From Planctomycetaceae bacterium (GTDB taxonomy: Bacteria; Planctomycetota; Planctomycetia; Pirellulales; Thermoguttaceae): a stretch of 6,998 bases of DNA. Shown here in pieces: positions 1-6,401 of the stretch; within the stretch, counting starts at the first letter, position 1, and each line of letters opens with the position of its first letter. The notes beneath the pieces were generated by a model that was not told the origin of the DNA, made no database searches, and was given only the letters and a program-made list of their open reading frames with translations. The DNA is taken from contig JAIRPZ010000213.1 in the NCBI GenBank assembly GCA_031256755.1, forward strand, positions 1 to 6,998, written 5' to 3'. Made by a program: the position numbers and the translations under genes.

Positions 1-32
1 AATACGTTTGCGAGTGTGGAGAGAGAAGTCAT
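1..32 (-). CDS. N-terminal fragment of an unidentified divergent gene (runs off the left edge)
   Basis: Only the first ten codons are inside the window, reading MTSLSTLANV on the minus strand from an ATG at 32-30. The main support is a consensus ribosome binding site, GGAGG (minus strand, 43-39), six bases before the ATG. This is better than the leaders of the neighbouring pfk and S46 genes. The gene is divergent from pfk, and the roughly 180 bp between them would hold both promoters. The peptide is too short to assign a family or a location. It could be spurious, because ten codons give no coding statistics, but the exact spacing of the ribosome binding site makes a real start likely. Confidence 0.55.
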   Translation of the reverse strand, partial: MTSLSTLANV

Positions 33-64
33 TTTGAACCTCCGTGTGAATGAAATCTACTCCG

Positions 65-70
65 TTTATA
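65..70 (-). promoter_or_regulatory. Possible -10 element of the left-edge minus-strand gene
   Basis: The minus strand reads TATAAA here, about 33 bases upstream of the candidate ATG at 32. No convincing -35 hexamer lies 16-18 bases further upstream, and there is no TGn extension. The assignment rests on position and the single hexamer only. Confidence 0.25.
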
Positions 71-77
71 CGCTTCG

Positions 78-92
78 AAACACTGCGTGTTT
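78..92. promoter_or_regulatory. Perfect palindrome AAACAC-TGC-GTGTTT, possible operator
   Basis: This is a perfect inverted repeat with two 6-base arms and a 3-base centre. It sits in the divergent intergenic region between the left-edge gene and pfk, just upstream of the possible TATAAA -10 of the minus-strand gene. The size and symmetry suit a dimeric repressor or activator, but no regulator family can be named. A short palindrome in AT-rich DNA can also arise by chance. Confidence 0.3.
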
Positions 93-163
93 GATAAATT
101 CCTGAAAATTCCAAAAAAACGACTTTGCAGGGGACGTGGACAGACACACAGGCGGATAATTTT

Positions 164-172
164 TGCTATAAT
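164..172 (+). promoter_or_regulatory. Extended -10 promoter of pfk (TGC TATAAT)
   Basis: The sequence is a consensus TATAAT (167-172) preceded by TGC, making a perfect extended -10. The best upstream matches to a -35 are badly spaced, which is tolerated in extended -10 promoters. Transcription would begin near 179, giving a leader of about 36 bases before the pfk ATG. The sequence after the hexamer (TATAATGAGAGG) resembles the promoters of the S46 and dfx genes in this window. Confidence 0.65.
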
Positions 173-214
173 GAGAGGAAATAAACCTTAATCTCCATTA
201 CTTTTTTAGACACT

Positions 215-1582
215 ATGCCGAGTACAAGTAATCTTGTCAGTCCGAAGTTGCCGAAAACCGACATTAAGCGGGTCGCCATTCTTTTTTCCGGCGGTCCCGC
301 ACCCACCGCCAACGCCGTTATCGGCAGCGCAGCCATCTGTTTTGCCCGCGCCGGTATCGAAGTGTACGGAATGAAAAACGGCTACACCGCCCTCGTCGAA
401 TACAAAGACGACAGCAAAATCGAAGAAGGAAAGCATTACATCCGGCTCGATAAACAAATCGGCGAAGGTCTCCGCACCTCGCGCGGCATCTGCATCGGAA
501 CCGCACGGGTCAATCCGGGAAAACTCCTGAAAAAGCCGATTGACCTGAAAGACCCCGAAAAAACCGCTCCGCTGATGACCGTCTATAAGGCACTGCGCTC
601 GATGGATGTTGATGCCCTCATTTCCATCGGCGGCGACGACACCCTGACAACAGCGGCAAAATTCAAACTCGTGATGGATGCCCTGCCGGATACCGAAAAA
701 CGTCTCAAAGTCATTCATCTGCCGAAAACCATCGACAACGATTACAAAGGGATTGATTTTACCTTCGGCTATTTTACCGCAGTGGAAATGCTTGCCGCTG
801 AAATCCGCAACCTGCTTGCCGATTCCGAAGCAACCGAAACCGGCTACATCGCTCAAGTAATGGGACGCAGTGCCGCGTGGCTTGCTTACGGTGCTTCTAT
901 TGCCGGAGAAGGAAGTTTGGTCATCGGTCTCGAAGACATTCACCAGAATTGGTACGATTCTGAACCGACCGTTGACCCCGACACCGGCAAAGAAATCCTC
1001 ACGAAAGACGGCACTCCGCTGATGCGGCAAATCTTTGATGTCCAAAAAATCGTGAACCGGTGCGTTGATGTGATTCAGGCACGGGAACTGGAAGGCAAAA
1101 CCGCTTTTGTGGCGGTTGTTTCGGAAGGGCTGGCGGAATATCTTCCGCTTTCCGAAATCAAGATGTGCTGTTCGGACGACGAATACCGGTCATTGAAACC
1201 GGACACTTTCGGACATTTTCCGGTGTCGCAATTAAAGTACAGTGCGCGGCTTGGGCGGTTGATTGCCGAAGAATACAAGCGTCGCACCGGCAAATCGAAA
1301 AAGATGGTCGGTTTGCAGTTCGGCTATGAAGTCCGGTGCAATCAGGCAACGGCGTTTGACGTGATTCTCGGCAGCCAAATCGGAGTCGGTGCTTACAAGG
1401 CGTTGGCGGAACTCGACAAGAACGGCGTGATGATTTCGGTGGGACACACGATGGACATCACATATCCGGTGTTTGAGGAACTGATAGATATGAGTCGTCT
1501 CCGCGCTCACGAGCGTCCTATCGGAGTCGGCAGCGATATGCACCAACTCGCAAGATACCTCGAAGGATGGGTGAAGGAATAA
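215..1582 (+). CDS. pfp: Pyrophosphate-dependent 6-phosphofructokinase
   Basis: This is a cytoplasmic glycolytic enzyme that phosphorylates fructose 6-phosphate to fructose 1,6-bisphosphate, probably reversibly with pyrophosphate as donor. The 455-residue protein shows the family motifs in order: a glycine-rich loop GGPAPTAN (26-33); GGDDT (139-143); PKTIDND (170-176) with catalytic Asp174; MGR (216-218) for sugar phosphate binding; and FGYEVRC...TAFD (369-382), matching the LGxxQRGG...TAFD region of ATP enzymes. Asp142, where ATP-dependent enzymes have Gly, and Lys171 before TIDND are the known signature of pyrophosphate use. The ATG at 215 is the first start after an in-frame TAA at 182-184. 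It has no Shine-Dalgarno sequence and follows a pyrimidine-rich stretch. The gene appears monocistronic, with its own promoter and terminator. Donor choice is inferred from these residues. Confidence 0.93.
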   Translation: MPSTSNLVSPKLPKTDIKRVAILFSGGPAPTANAVIGSAAICFARAGIEVYGMKNGYTALVEYKDDSKIEEGKHYIRLDKQIGEGLRTSRGICIGTARVNPGKLLKKPIDLKDPEKTAPLMTVYKALRSMDVDALISIGGDDTLTTAAKFKLVMDALPDTEKRLKVIHLPKTIDNDYKGIDFTFGYFTAVEMLAAEIRNLLADSEATETGYIAQVMGRSAAWLAYGASIAGEGSLVIGLEDIHQNWYDSEPTVDPDTGKEILTKDGTPLMRQIFDVQKIVNRCVDVIQARELEGKTAFVAVVSEGLAEYLPLSEIKMCCSDDEYRSLKPDTFGHFPVSQLKYSARLGRLIAEEYKRRTGKSKKMVGLQFGYEVRCNQATAFDVILGSQIGVGAYKALAELDKNGVMISVGHTMDITYPVFEELIDMSRLRAHERPIGVGSDMHQLARYLEGWVKE

Positions 1583-1620
1583 TTTCTTCCGGTTTGTATT
1601 TTTTCGCGGTACTGTTATCG

Positions 1621-1657
1621 AATCACCGCCTCCGGCAGGGCGGCGGTGATTTTATTT
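1621..1657 (+). terminator. Intrinsic terminator of pfk
   Basis: AATCACCGCC (1621-1630) pairs perfectly with GGCGGTGATT (1642-1651), a 10-bp stem with an 11-base loop. The T-rich TTTTATTT (1650-1657) overlaps the base of the stem. It lies 39 bases after the pfk stop codon and only about 10 bases before the promoter of the next gene, so it should insulate the two units. A competing inner pairing (CCGCC 1626-1630 with GGCGG 1639-1643) is possible. Confidence 0.8.
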
Positions 1658-1665
1658 CCCGTTTA

Positions 1666-1674
1666 TGCTACAAT
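1666..1674 (+). promoter_or_regulatory. Extended -10 promoter of the S46 peptidase gene (TGC TACAAT)
   Basis: TACAAT (1669-1674) is preceded by TGC, giving an extended -10 with one mismatch. No strong -35 is visible; the DNA 17 bases upstream is the arm of the pfk terminator. Predicted transcription start is near 1681, leaving a leader of about 58 bases before the ATG at 1739. The hexamer contains an in-frame ATG (1673-1675), which cannot be the real start if this is the promoter. Confidence 0.55.
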
Positions 1675-1738
1675 GGCAGACCGTTCAGTTTTTACTGCTG
1701 TTTTTTTCACTGTTTTTTCCCTAACTGTTTTTCCGTCA

Positions 1739-3862
1739 ATGAAATCCGCTATGAAATACACGATTGCCCTTTTTCTCGTTTCGTTCCTTGTTGTTCCGTT
1801 CCTCCGTGCCGATGAAGGCATGTGGCTTTTTGACGCTCCGCCGAAAACGCAAATCAAAGAGAAATACGGTTTCGATTTGACCGGCGAATGGCTCAAACAC
1901 ATCCAGCAGTCCTGCCCACGGTTCAGCACACGCGGCAGTGCCTCCTTCGTTTCATCCGGCGGTCTCATTATGACCAATCATCACGTCGGCGCAAGGAATC
2001 TGCACGAACTTTCCACACCGGAAAATAACCTTCTCGAAAAAGGTTTTTACGCCGAAACCCTTGCCGATGAACGTCCCTGCCCCGGTCTCGAAATCATCGT
2101 GCCGGTTCTTTCCGAAGACGTGACCGCCAAAGTCAATGCCGGAGTCAAACCGAATACGCCGCCGGAACAGGCAAAGAAACTCCGCGATGCCGCCGTTGCC
2201 GCCCTCGAAAAGGAATACAGCGAAAAAACAAAACTCCGCTGCAACGTGACAACACTCTATCAGGGCGGCGTGTATTACCTTTACGGCTACAAAGTGTATA
2301 ACGACATCCGGCTCGTTTGGGCACCGGAACAGGACATTGCCTCTTTCGGCGGTGACCCGGACAATTATGAATACCCCCGATACTGTCTTGACTGCACTTT
2401 TTTCCGTGCCTACGAAAACGGTCAGCCGGCGAAAGTCGAACACTTCTTAAAATGGTCGCAAACCGCTCCCGCCGAAAACGAACTCGTTTTTGTTGCCGGT
2501 TATCCCGGACGCACCGAGCGGGCTTATACGAAAGAGCATCTCGAATTTCAGCGGGACACTTTTTTCCCCTGGCGGCTGCGGAAATTGTACGAGCGTGAAG
2601 TGATTTATTCCGCTTTTGCGAACCGTTCATTGGAAAATGCGCGGCGAATCGGCGATGACCTCGGTGCCGTTCAGAATTACCGCAAGCGGGCATTGGGGCA
2701 GTTGCAGGGTTTGCAAACGCCTTCGCTCTGGCGGGACTTTCCATCCGTTGAAAAGAGTCCGAACACCGCTCCGGCAGGCGGACGCATCAACAGACGCATT
2801 GTTGACGGCGGACGTAATAAACCTGCGGTGAAATCGCCGGAACAGCAAATCGCCGATGCGTGCAAAGCCATGCTGGAACATGACCATGTCACCAATATCA
2901 GTTTGTTTTACGCTTATGATTTTTTTGAAGCCGGAGAAGCGTTTAACTGCAAAACGTTTCAGATTGCGAAAACACTGGTTCGGGCGGCTTATGAACTGGA
3001 AAAGCCCAACGGCGAGCGGCTGAAAGAATACCGCGACAACAACCTTGATACGCTGAAACAGACATTGTTTGCGGACACGCCGGTTTACGAAGACGTGGAA
3101 ATTCTGAAACTGTCCGATTCGCTGACGTTATGTGCTTCGTATTTGGAAAAACTGTATTATCCGTATGTTTCTGATAAGGCACCGGCTGCATTCGCTGCGG
3201 AACTGATTAAAGGTTCCAAAGTCCGTGACGTTGCCGAGCGGAAACGTTTGTTTGAAGGGGGCAGGAAAGCCGTCGAAGCGTCTGATGATGCGATGATTCG
3301 GTTTGTTCGGAAAATGGACAAAGAAATGCGGAACTGCCGCAAGCAGTACGAAGAAAAAGTGGAAGCACCGATGGCGGCGGCGTATGCTGAGTTGGCGGAG
3401 CGGCGGTTTGCCGAATCGGGAACGTCTGTTTATCCTGATGCGACTTTCACGATACGTCTTTCTTACGGTGCGGTCAGGGGATACAAAGACGACAGCGGTG
3501 CGGACGTTGCCGCAACAACGAACATTGCCGGCATGTTTGAGCGTGCGGAAACGCAGAAGTTCAAGGAACCGTTTAATCCGCCGCAGCGTTGGAAAGAGGC
3601 GAAAGGGAAGTTGGATTTATCGGTGCCGTTTAATCTTGTCACGACGAATGACATTATCGGGGGCAATTCCGGCAGTCCGCTTATCAACACGAAGGGGGAA
3701 GTCGTCGGTTTGATTTTTGACGGCAACATTTATTCGCTGTCGAACAGTTTTGTTTACACGGAAGAGCAAAGCCGGAGTGTTTCCGTTCATGCGGCGGTGA
3801 TACTTGAATCTTTGCGGAAGGTGTACGGTGCCGCCCGAATCGCCGATGAGTTGGGGAAATAG
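1739..3862 (+). CDS. S46-family dipeptidyl peptidase (DPP7-like), exported
   Basis: A serine exopeptidase that should release dipeptides from peptide N-termini outside the cytoplasm. The frame is open from 1646, but ATG 1739 (707 aa) is preferred: it starts a signal peptide (MKSAMKYTIALFLV..FLRA, cleavage after Ala24), leaves mature DEGMW as is usual in S46 enzymes, and lies after the predicted promoter. ATG 1751 is an alternative; no ribosome binding site is visible. Numbering from 1739: TNHH (79-82) gives catalytic His82; FGGDPDNYEYPRY (203-215) with Asp218 in the position of the family's GDF motif is the likely acid; GGNSGSP (641-647) gives Ser644. Gly662, 18 residues after the serine, matches DPP7-type enzymes, whereas DPP11 has Arg there, so a hydrophobic rather than acidic P1 preference is inferred. 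The Cys usually following NHH is Val. A Pro/Gly/Arg-rich insertion lies at about 335-365. Confidence 0.9.
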   Translation: MKSAMKYTIALFLVSFLVVPFLRADEGMWLFDAPPKTQIKEKYGFDLTGEWLKHIQQSCPRFSTRGSASFVSSGGLIMTNHHVGARNLHELSTPENNLLEKGFYAETLADERPCPGLEIIVPVLSEDVTAKVNAGVKPNTPPEQAKKLRDAAVAALEKEYSEKTKLRCNVTTLYQGGVYYLYGYKVYNDIRLVWAPEQDIASFGGDPDNYEYPRYCLDCTFFRAYENGQPAKVEHFLKWSQTAPAENELVFVAGYPGRTERAYTKEHLEFQRDTFFPWRLRKLYEREVIYSAFANRSLENARRIGDDLGAVQNYRKRALGQLQGLQTPSLWRDFPSVEKSPNTAPAGGRINRRIVDGGRNKPAVKSPEQQIADACKAMLEHDHVTNISLFYAYDFFEAGEAFNCKTFQIAKTLVRAAYELEKPNGERLKEYRDNNLDTLKQTLFADTPVYEDVEILKLSDSLTLCASYLEKLYYPYVSDKAPAAFAAELIKGSKVRDVAERKRLFEGGRKAVEASDDAMIRFVRKMDKEMRNCRKQYEEKVEAPMAAAYAELAERRFAESGTSVYPDATFTIRLSYGAVRGYKDDSGADVAATTNIAGMFERAETQKFKEPFNPPQRWKEAKGKLDLSVPFNLVTTNDIIGGNSGSPLINTKGEVVGLIFDGNIYSLSNSFVYTEEQSRSVSVHAAVILESLRKVYGAARIADELGK

Positions 3863-3863
3863 G

Positions 3864-3877
3864 CGGCAAGGACTGCC
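3864..3877 (+). repeat. 14-bp intergenic repeat, copy A
   Basis: CGGCAAGGACTGCC occupies nearly all of the 17-bp gap between the convergent stop codons of the S46 peptidase and the phosphoesterase. The same 14 bases occur inverted at 6793-6806, just after the dfx stop. The core GGCA-AGGAC-TGCC is itself a short inverted repeat with 4-bp arms and a 5-base loop. In this copy AGGCGGC overlaps the end of the S46 TAG. It could be a dispersed intergenic element or part of a shared 3'-end structure; the stem is too weak and lacks a T-run for a standard terminator. Confidence 0.5.
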
Positions 3878-3879
3878 TG

Positions 3880-4626
3880 CTACTTTCCGTCCCGAAGACG
3901 CTGACCGAGATAACTGTCCAGTTCGGCTATCGGCATAATTTTTTCTATCGTTTTTTCCAGAGGATATTCGACACGGCGGTAGGTCACAATGTTGTCTTCC
4001 AAAACAACATAACACGCCCGCGGATCGCGATCCCGCGGCTGTCCCACAGAACCGACATTGATCATCACTTTCTTACTGCCGAGCGTATAACGCATGTTCA
4101 CCTCGTCCGGCGTGTAAAATTCCCGGTCTTCCGTAAAAATGCCGGGAACATGCGTGTGTCCCTGAAACGAATACCGCGGAATCACCGAAAAAAGCCGCTC
4201 CATCTTCCGCTCATTGTAAATATCATCCTGAAATACGTATTCATTCAGCGGATTGCGGGGAGAACCGTGAACATACAAAGTGTCGCCGTCGCGATAAATC
4301 CGCGGCAAACTGTTCAAAAATTCCCAACGCTCGCTGGCACCGGCAATTCTCGGATTTTCCAGTTGTTCCCGCGTCCAGAAAATCGCACGCTCGGCACTGT
4401 TATTGAAACCCTCCGGGTCGTAAAGCGATGCCTGATCATGGTTGCCGAGCAGGCAGACAGCCACTTTTTTTCGGACAAGTTCCAGACATTCAACTGGATT
4501 AGGACCATAACCGACAGTATCGCCGAGCGAGAAAATTTCGGTAATCCCCTGACTTTCAATATCATTCAATACGGACTCAAACGCTTCGAGATTGCTGTGG
4601 ATGTCGCTGATAATCGCTCTCTTCAC
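3880..4626 (-). CDS. Calcineurin-like metallophosphoesterase (YfcE/MJ0936-like)
   Basis: A 248-residue, probably cytoplasmic protein without signal peptide or membrane segment. It carries the full set of two-metal phosphoesterase motifs: SDIH (Asp8, His10), GDTVGYGPNP (35-44, Asp36), GNHD (61-64), HGS (120-122) and GHTHVP (156-161). These ligand a dinuclear metal centre that hydrolyses phosphomono- or phosphodiesters. The GYGPNP segment and the length of about 240-250 fit the small bacterial and archaeal phosphodiesterase group; the natural substrate cannot be told from sequence. The start is GTG at 4626-4624, supported by GGAG (minus strand, 4639-4636) nine bases upstream and an in-frame TAG shortly before that. 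It converges on the S46 gene and lies downstream of the CtpA-type gene on the same strand, but has its own promoter. Confidence 0.9.
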   Translation of the reverse strand: MKRAIISDIHSNLEAFESVLNDIESQGITEIFSLGDTVGYGPNPVECLELVRKKVAVCLLGNHDQASLYDPEGFNNSAERAIFWTREQLENPRIAGASERWEFLNSLPRIYRDGDTLYVHGSPRNPLNEYVFQDDIYNERKMERLFSVIPRYSFQGHTHVPGIFTEDREFYTPDEVNMRYTLGSKKVMINVGSVGQPRDRDPRACYVVLEDNIVTYRRVEYPLEKTIEKIMPIAELDSYLGQRLRDGK

Positions 4627-4638
4627 GGGAAAATGCTC

Positions 4639-4656
4639 CGCTGAACGCTAAACGCT
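4639..4656 (-). repeat. Short 7-base-period repeat in the phosphoesterase leader
   Basis: On the minus strand AGCG recurs at exactly 7-base steps (AGCGTTT, AGCGTTC, AGCGGAG), with the last unit running into the GGAG ribosome binding site. It is short and may be chance, but its position could influence ribosome access. Confidence 0.3.
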
Positions 4657-4674
4657 GATTTTTAAGGAACGGTT

Positions 4675-4703
4675 ATCATACAGGAAATTCTTTTTATTTT
4701 CAA
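4675..4703 (-). promoter_or_regulatory. Sigma70-like promoter of the metallophosphoesterase gene
   Basis: On the minus strand TTGAAA (4703-4698) and TATGAT (4680-4675) are separated by exactly 17 bases, five of six matches to each consensus hexamer. The predicted start near 4668 gives a leader of about 41 bases. The -35 overlaps the TGA stop of the upstream protease gene (4702-4700). No terminator is seen between the two genes, so read-through from the protease gene may add to expression. Confidence 0.7.
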
Positions 4704-6151
4704 GGGGATTTCGTCCGGCGGGGCGTTTTTTCCGTCAAAAAACGGACGGCTTCTTCAAGTTGCCGGTCGTAAAAGGGGGAAGTCCCGGACATGACTCCCT
4801 TTCGGGGTGACGGCGAAGAAGAGGGAGACCCTTCACAAAAAGGAGGATCAGCGGGTGTATCGGGCGGAAAGTCCGGCAAATCGGCGGATGCAAGGAATTG
4901 CTGAAGAAAAAATTCAAGGACCGATTCCCTTTCACCGGAAACCGCATTCGACCGCAATGTCCGGTAATCCCGCACTATTTGCTGTTCCGTTTCGGTCAGT
5001 TCGATGATGTTATCGGGAATAATGCCCCATTCATCCGATTCGGTCATTTCCGGTTTCCGGTGAATGTTCCGGCCGAGCGGACTGCGGTAACTGGCTCCGG
5101 TCATCTGAAAAATACCGGAATGAAACGGCAATTCGTAAATTTGCTGCACCACCCCTTTCCCGAAAGAGCGTGTCCCGAAAATTGCTGCCCGCCGGTAATC
5201 CTGCAACGCTGCCGACAGAATTTCGGCGGCACTTGCCGTGGAACCGTTAATCAGCACGGCAACCGGCAGCAAACAGCGGGGCGGTTTCGAAGCGAGGCGA
5301 TGTTTTTCTTCATAGCCGCTGCGGTATTTTGCCGCGACAACGATGTCTAATTCCGGCTGCGGCTGCAAAAACATTTGAGCAATTTCCACGCTGCCGACAA
5401 GATAACCGCCGGGATTATCCCGTAAATCAAGAACGATTCCCTCGGCTCCGCTCTGCATAATCTGATCCAGCGCGTTGCGGAACTCCTGCACCGTTGTTTC
5501 GCTAAATGAGGTGATGCGGATATAGCCGATGTCCGGTTTTGTTTCCAAACAGAAAACCGGTTTTCCGTTTTCAATGTAGTCCCCTTCGACACTTCGGGAA
5601 TGAATTACGTCCGGTTTTATTTTGAAGTCCTTCGGCTTTGCGGTCCCGTAAGGAATGACGGAAAGCGTCACTTCTGCCGCCTTTTTCCCTTTTATTTTCA
5701 GGAGCATCGCCATAATTTCATCCAGCGGTTTTGTTTCAACGGAGATTCCGTTGACAGCCGTAATCTGATCGCCCGATTGAAGACCGGCTTGAAAAGCCGG
5801 AGAATGCAGAAGCGGAAAAGAGATAAACGTTGTTTTTCTTTTGCTGTCAGTGCCGTTGTGAAGAGAAGGAAATTGCCTGATGCGGAAACCGAAACCTTTG
5901 TACCGGTTATCGAGTTCATTCTGATAATCGGTTTGCCTGCCGTACGGAATGTAAACAGTATATTCATCGCAGACATCCGACAAACCGTGCATGGCCCCTG
6001 CAAAAAGCTGTTCGGCGGTGGGTTCGGCAACGGCAGCCCGTTCAATTTTATGGAGCGTGTGAATCAGCAGGCGGTCCCGCAGTGTGATTCCGGCGGTGGC
6101 GAAATAGGTAAGGACGGCAAACAGAATGAGGAAATAGTTCAGTCGGGGCAT
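4700..6151 (-). CDS. ctpA: S41-family C-terminal processing protease (CtpA-like), membrane-anchored
   Basis: A periplasm- or envelope-facing Ser/Lys protease that degrades or trims proteins from their C-termini. Numbered from ATG 6151 (483 aa): an N-terminal hydrophobic anchor (about 4-24, LNYFLILFAVLTYFATAGI); a PDZ domain (about 83-168, SPAFQAGLQSGDQITAVNG) that would bind substrate C-termini; and the S41 catalytic domain with IGYIRITSF (about 208-216), LDLRDNPGG (241-249), NGSTASAAEI (302-311) and FGKGVVQQ (330-337). Ser307 and Lys332 are 25 apart, the same spacing as Ser372/Lys397 of the algal D1 processing protease, and Gln336 completes the expected triad. After residue 420 comes a Pro/Ser-rich tail ending in a charged segment. 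A TTG at 6187 would add 12 residues but has no ribosome binding site; ATG 6151 also has only a weak GGA, so the start is uncertain. No confident promoter was found. Confidence 0.9.
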   Translation of the reverse strand: MPRLNYFLILFAVLTYFATAGITLRDRLLIHTLHKIERAAVAEPTAEQLFAGAMHGLSDVCDEYTVYIPYGRQTDYQNELDNRYKGFGFRIRQFPSLHNGTDSKRKTTFISFPLLHSPAFQAGLQSGDQITAVNGISVETKPLDEIMAMLLKIKGKKAAEVTLSVIPYGTAKPKDFKIKPDVIHSRSVEGDYIENGKPVFCLETKPDIGYIRITSFSETTVQEFRNALDQIMQSGAEGIVLDLRDNPGGYLVGSVEIAQMFLQPQPELDIVVAAKYRSGYEEKHRLASKPPRCLLPVAVLINGSTASAAEILSAALQDYRRAAIFGTRSFGKGVVQQIYELPFHSGIFQMTGASYRSPLGRNIHRKPEMTESDEWGIIPDNIIELTETEQQIVRDYRTLRSNAVSGERESVLEFFLQQFLASADLPDFPPDTPADPPFCEGSPSSSPSPRKGVMSGTSPFYDRQLEEAVRFLTEKTPRRTKSP

Positions 6152-6291
6152 TGTTTCCGGGGCTGGGCATCGTGTTTGATCCGTCAAGGAACAGCCGATC
6201 CTATTGATTTCGTATCGGGTTTATTTTGCAGCGGAAAGAAAAAATTACAACCGCCCCCCCGGTTTGCAGACATTCTGTTCTTTTTTGTCTT

Positions 6292-6303
6292 CCGGCTTGC
6301 CGG
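6292..6303. promoter_or_regulatory. Inverted repeat CCGGC-TT-GCCGG over the dfx -35 element
   Basis: A perfect 5-2-5 inverted repeat overlaps the -35 hexamer (TTGCCG, 6297-6302) of the dfx promoter. Something bound here would block or alter polymerase binding, so it is an operator candidate. The arms are short and GC-rich, so chance is a real alternative. Confidence 0.3.
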
Positions 6304-6325
6304 CGGTGCCGTTTTGCCGTACAAT
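6297..6325 (+). promoter_or_regulatory. Promoter of desulfoferrodoxin gene
   Basis: TTGCCG (6297-6302) and TACAAT (6320-6325) are separated by exactly 17 bases. Transcription would begin near 6332, giving a leader of about 70 bases. TACAATGG closely resembles the -10 regions of the pfk and S46 genes. An in-frame ATG inside it (6324-6326) would make a false 26-codon extension of dfx. Confidence 0.65.
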
Positions 6326-6333
6326 GGGGAGCG

Positions 6334-6377
6334 GCGGGAAACATTTTCCCGCACCCGCTTTCCGCAATGGCGGAAAG
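6334..6377 (+). promoter_or_regulatory. Two tandem perfect hairpins in the dfx mRNA leader
   Basis: Hairpin 1 is GCGGGAAA (6334-6341), loop CAT, TTTCCCGC (6345-6352). Hairpin 2 is CTTTCCGC (6358-6365), loop AATG, GCGGAAAG (6370-6377). Both stems are perfect 8-bp duplexes, five bases apart. Hairpin 1 starts two bases after the predicted transcription start. Neither is followed by a T-run, so they are not intrinsic terminators. The arms of the two hairpins are near-complementary to each other (GCGGGAAA with TTTCCGC, one bulge), so an alternative pairing exists. A 5'-end mRNA stabiliser or a protein or RNA switch site is possible; the function is inferred. Confidence 0.6.
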
Positions 6378-6389
6378 AAACCATACAAC

Positions 6390-6394
6390 AGGAG
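6390..6394 (+). promoter_or_regulatory. Ribosome binding site of dfx
   Basis: AGGAG ends seven bases before ATG 6402. It decides the start in favour of 6402 over the in-frame ATG at 6324 and the longer open frame from 6204. Confidence 0.85.
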
Positions 6395-6401
6395 AAAGAC
6401 A

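Noticed and set aside
206..1045. Long minus-strand open frame (279 codons) opposite pfk
   Set aside because: It lies wholly inside a strongly supported phosphofructokinase gene with intact motifs. The translation has no recognisable domain, and the frame looks like a codon-bias shadow.
1646..1738. Upstream extension of the S46 protein from ATG 1646 or 1673
   Set aside because: The extension overlaps the pfk terminator and the predicted TACAAT promoter, and it would bury the signal peptide 31 residues inside the protein.
6182..6187. TTGACG (minus strand) as -35 of the ctpA promoter
   Set aside because: No acceptable -10 occurs 16-18 bases downstream, and the sequence there is GC-rich.
6254..6260. 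Run of seven C in the ctpA-dfx intergenic region as a phase-variation tract
   Set aside because: It is too short, lies outside coding sequence and outside the promoter spacer, and no surface gene is involved.
6204..6401. Upstream extension of desulfoferrodoxin from 6204 or from ATG 6324
   Set aside because: The family length and the N-terminal Cys motif place the start at 6402, where AGGAG is correctly spaced; the extension covers the promoter and leader hairpins.
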